A stretch of 50,556 nucleotides of DNA from contig NZ_JADZAT010000001.1 of NCBI RefSeq assembly GCF_020852455.1, forward strand, positions 142,476 through 193,031. Reading direction: 5' to 3'. The notes below the pieces were generated by a model, which was given only the letters and a program-made list of their open reading frames with translations, made no database searches and was not told the DNA's origin. A program made the translations under genes and the position numbers. Position 1 is the stretch's first letter. Each line of letters begins with the position of its first letter. This DNA comes from Novosphingobium sp. GTDB lineage: Bacteria; Pseudomonadota; Alphaproteobacteria; Sphingomonadales; Sphingomonadaceae. This document shows, in pieces, positions 43,491-50,556 of the stretch.

Positions 43491-44418
43491 TCATGCTCTG
43501 CCGCTTGCGGCGCTGACGCTTCTGGCCGCCTGTGGCGGCGGTGGCGGTGGCCTCCAGAGCGCTTCGGGCGCACCGATGTCGGCCCAGGGTCCGGCCGGGG
43601 ACTATCCGATGGTAGTCGGCCCGGCCTATACCGTTGAGGGGACAACCTACACCCCCGCCGATACCATGAATTATGATGTGGTCGGCCGCGCCAGCGTGGG
43701 CGCCGAAGGCGGCAGCGGCGTAACAGCCGCGCATCACACCCTGCCGCTGCCCAGCTATGTCGAAGTGACCGAGCTGGCGAGCGGGCGCACGATCCTGGTC
43801 CGGGTCGAACGGCGCGGGCCGATGCAGAGCCGCAATGTGATCGAACTGTCGCCGGGAGCTGCCGCCCAGCTGGGCCTGACCGGTCAGGAGCAGACTGCCG
43901 TCAGGGTTCGGCGGGTCAATCCGATCGAACCCGAACGCGCCTTGCTTCGCGCTGGCCAGCCGGCGCCGGCGCGGATGGATACGCCCAAATCGCTGCTGGG
44001 CGTGCTCTCACGCAAGCTCGACACCCAGGAAGGGGTGACACGCCCGGCGCCTGAAGCGACACCGGCCCCGGCGCCGGCCCCAGCGCCGACGCCCAAGCCG
44101 GGCAAGGACAAGAAGCCCAAGCCGGTACCGGTTCCCAAGCCTGCGCCTGCACCGGCGCCAAAACCTGCTCCCGCGCCTTCACCGGCACCTGCCCCCGCTC
44201 CGGCGGCAAAGGGCAAGTTCGTGGTTCAGGTTGGTGCCTTTTCGAACCAGGCCAATGCCGCGGCCGCGGCCAGCAAGACCGGGGGCAGCGCGGCTGCGGT
44301 CGGCAAGCTGTGGCGGGTGCGGATGGGGCCCTTCGCCAGCGAAGCCCAGGCCAAGGCCGCCTTGGCTAAGGCCAGGGCCGCAGGCTATAGCGACGCCCGA
44401 ATCCAGAGCGCGAACTAG
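43474..44418 (+). CDS. RlpA-like lipoprotein with SPOR domain
   Basis: Lipoprotein of 314 residues. Lipobox region LTLLAACGGGGGG, then a double-psi beta-barrel at about 55-145 with VTAAHHTLPLPSYVEVT and VIELSPGAAAQLGL as in RlpA, a long Pro/Ala/Lys linker, and a C-terminal SPOR domain (from about 247; KFVVQVGAFSNQANA, WRVRMGPF) that binds denuded glycan at the septum. The RlpA catalytic motif V-N-D-R-G-P reads VERRGP here, so the active-site Asp is replaced by Arg; enzymatic activity may be lost. ATG at 43474 lies inside the end of the previous gene. Confidence 0.85.
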   Translation: MRFRVDHALPLAALTLLAACGGGGGGLQSASGAPMSAQGPAGDYPMVVGPAYTVEGTTYTPADTMNYDVVGRASVGAEGGSGVTAAHHTLPLPSYVEVTELASGRTILVRVERRGPMQSRNVIELSPGAAAQLGLTGQEQTAVRVRRVNPIEPERALLRAGQPAPARMDTPKSLLGVLSRKLDTQEGVTRPAPEATPAPAPAPAPTPKPGKDKKPKPVPVPKPAPAPAPKPAPAPSPAPAPAPAAKGKFVVQVGAFSNQANAAAAASKTGGSAAAVGKLWRVRMGPFASEAQAKAALAKARAAGYSDARIQSAN

Positions 44419-44456
44419 GCCAAGGTCCTTCGCGCCCGACGCGGGGGACTTAGGGC

Positions 44457-45632
44457 TTGGCCAAGTGGCGTTACCTGCTGCCGATTGCACTGCTGCTGGC
44501 CAGCGGTTCGGCGCCTGCGGACAACACGCCTGACATCGTAGTCAGCGGCACGTTGGCGCCGCCTCCGGCAAGCTTTGCGCCGATCGCGCTGCTGGCCGAT
44601 CTTTCGTCGGGGCAGGTGCTGTTTGCCCGCGCCGCCGACAAGCGCTTCCTGCCCGCATCGATGACCAAGGCGATGACCGCGCTGATCGCATTCGATCTGA
44701 TCGCAGCCGGCAAGCTGGACGAGAACGCGGTGGTGACAGTGCGGCCCGAAACCGCCGCGCGCTGGGCCGGGCGGGGCACCACGCTGAACCTGAGGCCCGG
44801 TGAAACGGTGCGCGTGGGTGACCTCTTGATGGGCACCACCACGGTTTCGGCCAACGACGCCGCCGTTGCGCTGGCCGAGGCGGCCATGGGCAGCAAGCAG
44901 GCCTTCATCGCCGCGATGAACACAAGGGCGGCGGGATTGGGGATGAAGGGCAGCCGGTTTGGTACGCCCAATGGGATGCCCGACATGGGCAAGACCCAGG
45001 TTACCGCGAACGACCTGATCCGGCTGGCAACGGCGCTTATCACCGAACATCCGCAGCGCTACAGGAAGTACTTCGGCCAGAAGTCGATGATCTGGCGTGG
45101 CGGGCGCTACGACAGTCACGATCCGTTCGCCGGGGTGCTGCCCGGGGCTGACGGGATCAAGACCGGTCACACCCGTGAAGCCGGGTTCAATTTCCTTGGC
45201 GCGGTCGATCGCGGTGGGCGCAGGCTGGTTGTGGTGATTGGCGGCGCACCCAGCGAGCCAGCGCGCGCCCAGGGGGCACGGGCCCTGGCCGAATGGGGCT
45301 ATCGCCTGTGGGATAGCCATGCGTTCCTCAGCCCCGGCTATGTCGTCGGCGCGGCGCGGGTGCAGGGCGGTGATGCCCGGCAGGTGCAGTTGACCGTGCC
45401 GCGCGCCTTTTCGCTGGCGGTGCCGCAGGGGCAGGCGCCCAGGGTGACCGCGCGGATCGTCTATGACGGACCGCTCAGGGCGCCGCTCACCAAAGGCCAG
45501 CAGGTGGCCCGGCTTGAAGTCAGTCAACCCGGCCAGCCCAGCCATGTCCTGCCACTGGTGACTGTCCGGGGGGTAGGGGTGGCCGGACCAATCGACAGGA
45601 TCGGCAATGGCCTGCTAGGGCTGCTGGAATGA
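44457..45632 (+). CDS. D-alanyl-D-alanine carboxypeptidase (PBP5/6 family)
   Basis: Penicillin-binding protein of 391 residues that trims the terminal D-Ala of peptidoglycan. Visible: the SxxK motif SMTK with the active-site Ser near residue 70, the SxN motif in VSANDAAVAL, and KTG in GIKTGHTREAGF. The N-terminus is a signal peptide (LLPIALLLASGSAPA). A C-terminal PBP5 domain follows (about 290 onwards). It starts at TTG (44457), with GGGGGAC about 8 bases upstream. Its last 4 bases overlap the tmk start. A DacC-like role is inferred from the operon with rlpA and tmk. Confidence 0.93.
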   Translation: MAKWRYLLPIALLLASGSAPADNTPDIVVSGTLAPPPASFAPIALLADLSSGQVLFARAADKRFLPASMTKAMTALIAFDLIAAGKLDENAVVTVRPETAARWAGRGTTLNLRPGETVRVGDLLMGTTTVSANDAAVALAEAAMGSKQAFIAAMNTRAAGLGMKGSRFGTPNGMPDMGKTQVTANDLIRLATALITEHPQRYRKYFGQKSMIWRGGRYDSHDPFAGVLPGADGIKTGHTREAGFNFLGAVDRGGRRLVVVIGGAPSEPARAQGARALAEWGYRLWDSHAFLSPGYVVGAARVQGGDARQVQLTVPRAFSLAVPQGQAPRVTARIVYDGPLRAPLTKGQQVARLEVSQPGQPSHVLPLVTVRGVGVAGPIDRIGNGLLGLLE

Positions 45633-46264
45633 CGCGCGGCAAGTTCATAGCCTTTGAAGGCGGGGAAGGGGCGGGCAAGAGCACGCAGGCACGCCTGCTC
45701 GCCCAGGCCCTGACCGAACGCGGGATCGAATGCGTGGTGACCCGCGAACCCGGCGGCACGCCCGGGGCCGAGGCGATCCGCACGCTGCTGCTCGGCACCG
45801 AGGGGGAGGGGTGGCATCCCCGCGCCGAAGCGCTGCTGTTCGCGGCCGCGCGATCCGATCATGTTGAGCGCCTGATCGGGCCTGCGCTCGAGGCGGGCAA
45901 ATGGGTGATCTGCGATCGCTTCGTCGATTCGAGCCGCGCCTACCAGGGCGGGGCAGGGGGCCTGTCCGATGCCGATGTGCTCGATCTGCACCGGGTTGGC
46001 AGTCAGGGTCTGTTGCCCGACCTGACCTTGCTGGTCGAGGTTCGGCCCGGTGTTGCCGAGGCCAGGGCCAGTGCTCGCGATCAGGGTTCATCCGATCGGA
46101 TCGGCGGGCGCGATGCTGCCTATCATGCCCGCGTCGCAGCGGCCTTCGCGCGTATCGCTGAGGCAGAGCCCGGGCGATTTGCGCGCATTGATGGCAACAA
46201 CAATTCGGAGCGCGTGTTTGGTGACGTTCTGGGTGCGCTTCAGTCACGCTTTGGTGCCTTTTGA
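45629..46264 (+). CDS. tmk: Thymidylate kinase
   Basis: dTMP kinase of 211 residues that makes dTDP for DNA synthesis. Visible: the P-loop FEGGEGAGKSTQARLLA, VTREPGGTPGAEAIR, the DRF/DR-like stretch VICDRFVDSSRAYQGG, and the LID region (ARDQGSSDRIG). ATG overlaps the stop of the carboxypeptidase gene (ATGA), and its own stop overlaps the holB TTG. The tmk-holB pairing is common in bacteria. Confidence 0.96.
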   Translation: MTRGKFIAFEGGEGAGKSTQARLLAQALTERGIECVVTREPGGTPGAEAIRTLLLGTEGEGWHPRAEALLFAAARSDHVERLIGPALEAGKWVICDRFVDSSRAYQGGAGGLSDADVLDLHRVGSQGLLPDLTLLVEVRPGVAEARASARDQGSSDRIGGRDAAYHARVAAAFARIAEAEPGRFARIDGNNNSERVFGDVLGALQSRFGAF

Positions 46265-47220
46265 GTACCCTTCATGGCCATGCCGAGGCCTGGCGTGAGT
46301 GGCGCGCAGCAAGCGGCTCGGCGCGGATGCACCACGCCTGGATCCTGTCCGGGGTGAAAGGCCTCGGCAAAGGCCTGTTCGCCCGCGCTGCCGCCGCCGA
46401 ACTGGTCGCCGAAGCGGGCATTTCCCAGCCTGAATGGACCGCGCATCCTGATATCCTGGTGCTCGATCACCTGCCCGCCAACGATGCTGAGGAAGAGAAG
46501 AAGGCGGAAGGCAAACCTTTCCAGACAAAGCGGAATATCACGATCGACCAGATCCGCCGGATGCAATCCCGACTGGTCACCCGGCCTACCTTGGGCAGCC
46601 GCCGGGTGGTGATCATCGACCCCGCCGACGACATGGAAAAGAACGCCGTCAACGCTCTCCTCAAAAGCCTGGAGGAGCCGCCGGCCGGGACCTATTTCAT
46701 CCTTGTCGCGCACCGGCTGGGCCGCCTGCTGCCAACCATCCGCTCGCGCTGCCGGATCATGCGGTTCGGCACGCTAAGTGCTGATCAGATCGACGAAATT
46801 CTGCGCAACGAAGTGCCCTCGGCCAGCGCCGAAACCCGCGCCGCCGCCATCGCCGCAGCCGACGGATCCCCCGGCGCCGCACTCGAATTCGTCGCACAGG
46901 ACCTTGGCAAGCTCCACGCCCTGATGCTCCGCCTGATCGCCCAGGGCGACCCGCATTTCGAACTGCGCGGTGCCCTGGCCGAGGAAATCGGCGCCCGCCC
47001 TGACCGCGAGCGCCAACTCGCCGCCATCGACCTCGCCCGCGCGGTAGTCGCCGCCCGGCTTGGCAAGGAACGCGCGGGCGATGCTGCCGTAATCGCCGCT
47101 CATGGCGAATTGGTGAAGCTTTCCGGCCAGTTGCCCAGCTACAACTTCGATCCCGGCCTGGTCGCAATGGAAGTGGGGGCCTTGCTGGCCTCGCTTGCGA
47201 TGCCTAGAGAGGCCGCTTGA
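46261..47220 (+). CDS. holB: DNA polymerase III subunit delta' (HolB)
   Basis: Clamp-loader delta' subunit of 319 residues. AAA+ features: a modified P-loop GVKGLGKGLFA (the last residue of GK[S/T] is Gly, as expected for the non-hydrolysing delta'), RRVVIIDPADDMEKNAVNAL, LLKSLEEPPAGTYFILVAH, and the SRC motif TIRSRCRIMRF that provides the arginine finger. It starts at TTG (46261), overlapping the tmk stop by 4 bases. The TTG start is supported by tight coupling. C-terminal helical collar domain present. Confidence 0.92.
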   Translation: MSTLHGHAEAWREWRAASGSARMHHAWILSGVKGLGKGLFARAAAAELVAEAGISQPEWTAHPDILVLDHLPANDAEEEKKAEGKPFQTKRNITIDQIRRMQSRLVTRPTLGSRRVVIIDPADDMEKNAVNALLKSLEEPPAGTYFILVAHRLGRLLPTIRSRCRIMRFGTLSADQIDEILRNEVPSASAETRAAAIAAADGSPGAALEFVAQDLGKLHALMLRLIAQGDPHFELRGALAEEIGARPDRERQLAAIDLARAVVAARLGKERAGDAAVIAAHGELVKLSGQLPSYNFDPGLVAMEVGALLASLAMPREAA

Positions 47221-47247
47221 ACCAGTTTGGAAAGATCTGAAACGGCC

Positions 47248-48807
47248 ATGGCCGAACCCTTCTATATCACCACCGCGATTTCCTATCCCAACGGACGCCC
47301 GCACATCGGCCACGCCTATGAGGCGATCGCCGCCGACGTGATCGCGCGCCACCAGCGGATGCAGGGCCGCGACGTGCGGTTCCAGACCGGGACCGACGAA
47401 CACGGCCTGAAGATGGCCCAAAAGGCCCGCGAACTGGGGGTGACTCCGAAGCAGCTATCCGATGAAATGACGCAATATTTCATCGATATGTGCGATGGCC
47501 TTAATGTTTCTTACGACAATTTTCAGCGCACCACCGAACCGCGCCACCACCTTTCGGTGCAGGAACTCTGGCGGCGGATGGAGGCCAAGGGCGATCTCTA
47601 TCTCGATCGCTACGAAGGCTGGTACTCGATCCGCGACGAGGCCTATTACGACGAGAGCGAACTGACCGAAGGGGAGGGGGGCGAAAAGCTCTCGCCCCAG
47701 GGCACCCCGGTCGAATGGACGGTCGAGGAATCGTGGTTTTTCCGGCTGTCGAACTATGCCGAACCGCTGCTGAAGCTTTACAACGAGCAACCGGACTTCA
47801 TTCGCCCGGAAAGCCGCCGCAACGAAGTGATGCGCTTTGTCGAAGGCGGGCTGCGCGATCTGTCGGTTTCTCGCACCAGCTTCGACTGGGGGGTGAAAGT
47901 GCCCGGCAGCGACGACCACGTGATGTACGTCTGGGTCGATGCGCTGACCAACTATATCACGGGCCTCGGCTTTCCTGACGAAAGCGGCGATTTCGCGCGG
48001 TACTGGCCGGCCGATCTGCACCTGATCGGCAAGGACATTACCCGGTTCCACACGATCTACTGGCCGGCCTTCCTGTGGAGCGCCGGGATTGAAATTCCCC
48101 GGCACGTGTTCAGCCATGGCTTCCTGCTCAATCGCGGGCAGAAGGAATCGAAGTCGCTGGGCAATGTCACCGATCCGATGGATCTGGCCGAGCGCTTTGG
48201 CGTGGATGTGCTGCGCTATTTCCTGATGCGCGAAGTGGCATTCGGGCAGGATGGCAGCTATTCGCCTGAAGCTATTGTGATGCGTGGGAATACCGAACTG
48301 GGCAACGCCTTCGGCAATCTGGCCCAACGCACGCTGAGCTTTATCGCCAAGAACCTTGAATGGTTGCCGCAAATTCGCGGCCATGACGAGGCCGACAGCG
48401 CCCTGTTTGAGCTGGTTGGCAACGCCGTGCAAAAGACCATTCCCGCAGCCTTTGATGTTCTGGCCTTGCAGCAGGGAATCGACGCCTGGCTGCAGGCGGT
48501 GTTTGCCTGCAACGCCTATATTGATGAGCAGGCGCCCTGGACCTTGCGCAAGACCGATCCTGAGCGGATGGAGACCGTGCTGGCCACGCTGTTCATCTGT
48601 ATTGCGCAGCTCGCAGTAGGGATCCGGGCAGTGGTGCCGACCAAGGCCGAGGCTTTGCTCGACATGATGGGCATTCCGGAAGAAAACCGGACTTATCAGG
48701 GGATTGGCGCGCATTGGTACTCGCCGCTTGCCGAAAGCGACTTCAAGTTGGCAGCGCCAAGCCCGCTGTTCCCGCGCCTCGAACTGCCGGCTGAAGACGC
48801 AGCCTGA
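47248..48807 (+). CDS. metG: Methionyl-tRNA synthetase
   Basis: Class I synthetase of 519 residues charging tRNA-Met. Visible: the ISYPNGRPHIGHAYEAIAAD signature (HIGH at 15-18), the connective-peptide region (SIRDEAYYDESEL), VWVDALTNYITGLGF, GKDITRFHTIYWPAFLW, and the KMSKS loop, which reads KESKSLGN here with Glu in place of Met. No zinc knuckle cysteines are seen, so this is the short, metal-free type. The anticodon domain ends the protein. ATG at 47248 is chosen; an in-frame TTG at 47227 would add seven residues. It ends one base into tatD (TGATG). Confidence 0.97.
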   Translation: MAEPFYITTAISYPNGRPHIGHAYEAIAADVIARHQRMQGRDVRFQTGTDEHGLKMAQKARELGVTPKQLSDEMTQYFIDMCDGLNVSYDNFQRTTEPRHHLSVQELWRRMEAKGDLYLDRYEGWYSIRDEAYYDESELTEGEGGEKLSPQGTPVEWTVEESWFFRLSNYAEPLLKLYNEQPDFIRPESRRNEVMRFVEGGLRDLSVSRTSFDWGVKVPGSDDHVMYVWVDALTNYITGLGFPDESGDFARYWPADLHLIGKDITRFHTIYWPAFLWSAGIEIPRHVFSHGFLLNRGQKESKSLGNVTDPMDLAERFGVDVLRYFLMREVAFGQDGSYSPEAIVMRGNTELGNAFGNLAQRTLSFIAKNLEWLPQIRGHDEADSALFELVGNAVQKTIPAAFDVLALQQGIDAWLQAVFACNAYIDEQAPWTLRKTDPERMETVLATLFICIAQLAVGIRAVVPTKAEALLDMMGIPEENRTYQGIGAHWYSPLAESDFKLAAPSPLFPRLELPAEDAA

Positions 48808-49583
48808 TGCTGATCGATTCGCACTGCCACCTGGAATACAAGGGTCTGGTCGAGGACCAGCAGGGCGTGCTGGCGCGGGCGCGGCAGGCCGGGGTGGGGG
48901 GCTTCCTTTCGATCTCGACCCGGCAGCGCGAATGGGACAGCGTGATTGCCACTGCCGAGCGCGAGGCTGATGTCTGGGCGTCGGTCGGGATCCACCCGCA
49001 CGAGGCTGATGGCCACGCCGACATGGGCGAAGCTGCGCTGCTGGCGGTGGCGGAACATCCGCGCGTGATTGCAATCGGTGAAACCGGACTGGACTATTAT
49101 TACGATCGCTCGGAACGTGACGTGCAGAAGGCATTGTTTCGGCGTCATATTTCCGTTGCACGCGAAACCGGCCTGCCGCTGATCGTCCATACCCGCGATG
49201 CCGAGGAGGATACGGCTGCGATCCTGGCGGACGAAATGGAGAAGGGGGTCTATCCGGCGCTGATTCACTGTTTCACCGCCTCGGCCGATTTCGCCCGTAA
49301 AGTGCTCGATCTGGGCCTGACGATCTCGCTGTCCGGGATCGTGACTTTCAAGAATGCCAAGGATTTGCAGGCGATAGCCGCAGAATTGCCCGAAGATCGC
49401 ATTCTGGTTGAAACCGATGCGCCGTTCCTGGCGCCGGTGCCGCATCGCGGCCAGGTCTGCGAGCCGGCGTTTACGGCCGATACAGCGCGATTTGTCGCGC
49501 AATTGCGTGACACTACGGCGGAAGATCTGGCCGAGGTCACGACGCGCAATTTCGCGCGGCTGTTTGCCAAGGCCGGTCTGTGA
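48807..49583 (+). CDS. tatD: TatD family metal-dependent deoxyribonuclease
   Basis: TIM-barrel metalloenzyme of 258 residues of the TatD/YcfH family, with 3'-5' DNA/RNA exonuclease activity reported for relatives. Visible metal ligands: MLIDSHCHLE (H-x-H), IGETGLDYYYD (Glu), PLIVHTRDAEEDT, LIHCFTASADFA and VETDAPFLAPVPHRG. Start ATG shares one base with the metG stop. The metG-tatD-MBL order is widely conserved in alphaproteobacteria and fits YcfH-type TatD. The true substrate in vivo is uncertain. Confidence 0.93.
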   Translation: MLIDSHCHLEYKGLVEDQQGVLARARQAGVGGFLSISTRQREWDSVIATAEREADVWASVGIHPHEADGHADMGEAALLAVAEHPRVIAIGETGLDYYYDRSERDVQKALFRRHISVARETGLPLIVHTRDAEEDTAAILADEMEKGVYPALIHCFTASADFARKVLDLGLTISLSGIVTFKNAKDLQAIAAELPEDRILVETDAPFLAPVPHRGQVCEPAFTADTARFVAQLRDTTAEDLAEVTTRNFARLFAKAGL

Positions 49584-50347
49584 AGGTCCTGCTGCTAGGC
49601 TGCGGCACGTCCACTGGGGTGCCGCGCGTCGGCAACGATTGGGGCCAGTGTGATCCAAATGAGCCCAGAAATCGCCGTTCACGCGTCTCGATCATGGTCG
49701 AAAGCGATGCTGGAAAGCGGCTGCTTGTCGATACCTCGACCGATCTTCGGGCCCAACTGCTGACGAATGACATAGACCGGATCGACGCGGTCTTCTGGAC
49801 GCACGAACATGCCGATCACGCCCACGGCATCGATGACCTGCGCGTGCTGCGCTATGGCCGCGCTGGGCCGATCCCTGGCTATGCGCACAGCGAAATCGCG
49901 CGGATCCTGCGGGCGCGGTTTGGCTATGTCTTTGCCGGGCAGTATGGATATCCGACGCTGATCGAGCTCGATACGCTCGATCGGTTGCGGATGTGCGTGG
50001 GCTTTGGCGTGGCGCATTGCCAGATGCCGCACGGTCCCGGTGAATCGACCGGCTACCGCTTTGATTGTGACGGCAAATCGGTTGGTTACGCGACAGACTT
50101 CAGCGCGATTACGCGCGAGATGGTTGATCTGTTTACAGGTGTTGATGTGCTGGTGACCGATTGCCTGCGCCGCGATCCGCATCCGACGCATTCGCACCTG
50201 GCGATGTCGCTTGAACTGATCGAAGCCTGCCGGGCGCGTCAGGGGGTGCTGACGCATCTCGACAAGAGCATGGATTATGTCACCTTGTCGGCGGAAGTTC
50301 CGGCGCATGTGCTGGTTGGCTATGATGGCCTGGAGGTTGCAGCATGA
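49580..50347 (+). CDS. MBL-fold metallo-hydrolase, PhnP-like
   Basis: Metallo-beta-lactamase-fold hydrolase of 255 residues. Visible: FLG/LLGCGTSTGVPR at the N-terminus (as in PhnP and RNase Z-like proteins), the H-x-H-x-D-H metal motif WTHEHADHAHGIDDLR, VGYATDFSAIT and TDCLRRDPHPTHSHLAM. GTG start overlaps the tatD stop by 4 bases (GTGA). PhnP is a cyclic phosphoribosyl phosphodiesterase, but the conserved tatD neighbourhood suggests a different housekeeping phosphodiesterase role. Substrate unknown. Confidence 0.9.
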   Translation: MKVLLLGCGTSTGVPRVGNDWGQCDPNEPRNRRSRVSIMVESDAGKRLLVDTSTDLRAQLLTNDIDRIDAVFWTHEHADHAHGIDDLRVLRYGRAGPIPGYAHSEIARILRARFGYVFAGQYGYPTLIELDTLDRLRMCVGFGVAHCQMPHGPGESTGYRFDCDGKSVGYATDFSAITREMVDLFTGVDVLVTDCLRRDPHPTHSHLAMSLELIEACRARQGVLTHLDKSMDYVTLSAEVPAHVLVGYDGLEVAA

Positions 50348-50523
50348 ACATGTCCGATGGTGAAACCATCACGGCGATTATCGGCGGGATCATGGCGCTG
50401 ATCCTTGTGGTTGGTAGCTTGCGCAGTCACCAGCTCAGTCAACGCAAGACGTTGCAGATGGCAATTGTGTGGGTGATGATCATCGCAGGGCTGGCGTTGC
50501 TTTTTGGCAATTTCACCGGCTGA
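50344..50523 (+). CDS. Small two-helix membrane protein
   Basis: Protein of 59 residues, MNMSDGETITAIIGGIMALI at its start. Two hydrophobic segments are visible: ITAIIGGIMALILVVGS and MAIVWVMIIAGLALLFG, separated by a basic loop with RSHQLSQRK, so a hairpin membrane topology is likely. Its ATG overlaps the preceding stop by 4 bases (ATGA), which supports a real, coupled gene. The stop is at 50521-50523. I do not recognise a family; the window ends 33 bases later, so downstream context is unknown. Confidence 0.7.
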   Translation: MNMSDGETITAIIGGIMALILVVGSLRSHQLSQRKTLQMAIVWVMIIAGLALLFGNFTG

Positions 50524-50556
50524 GCGGGCCATATTGCTGAGTTTGCATTTAACATA

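Overview
This window looks like a GC-rich (about 65% by eye) alphaproteobacterial chromosome, most likely Sphingomonadales. The basis is alphaproteobacterial-type ParE and PhaR, a patatin of the long N-terminal GASAGG type, an archaeal/eukaryotic-type prolyl-tRNA synthetase, an alphaproteobacterial RpoH-like promoter before dnaK, and two kinds of intergenic palindrome that I recall from sphingomonads. Genes are tightly packed, many overlap by 4 bases (ATGA, GTGA or TTGA), and no stretch longer than 300 bases lacks a gene. I see no insertion sequence, prophage or CRISPR array.

Layout. 1-913: 5' part of parE (minus). 963-4307: an LpoA-like lipoprotein gene, divergent from rsmI-yraN-gshB. 4317-4907: a lower-GC orphan gene. 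4928-8321 (minus): rph-rdgB-hemW-xerC operon. 8454-14382: heat-shock block hrcA-grpE and dnaK-dnaJ, split by two minus-strand genes (HExxH protein, PCu(A)C copper chaperone). 14517-22629: patatin-like protein, radA, cvpA, a degenerate SufU/IscU-like protein, an MHS-type transporter, alr and phaR. 22673-29706: proS, rnr, a universal stress protein, and pdhC-lpd of the pyruvate dehydrogenase complex.

30216-40187 is the most unusual part. Five co-directional genes encode exported proteins: four secreted proteins built from DUF11-like beta-sandwich modules, one with a proprotein-convertase P domain, and a 1695-residue protein that joins related N-terminal modules to a predicted outer-membrane beta-barrel of about 840 residues. 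Three of them share an N-terminal module, two are collinear paralogues with Ca-loop-like motifs, and two share a C-terminal module with conserved cysteines. A PilZ gene with both c-di-GMP-binding motifs lies divergently upstream, and the intergenic region holds two dyads. This is the best candidate for an undescribed surface or secretion system.

40251-42311: a small membrane protein, then on the minus strand a di-haem-b-like membrane protein and an octahaem cytochrome c (a probable electron-transfer pair), and tRNA-Ser(UGA). 42387-50523: a long plus-strand run of cell-wall and housekeeping genes (mltB-like, rlpA-like, dac, tmk, holB, metG, tatD, MBL-fold hydrolase, and a 59-residue membrane protein).
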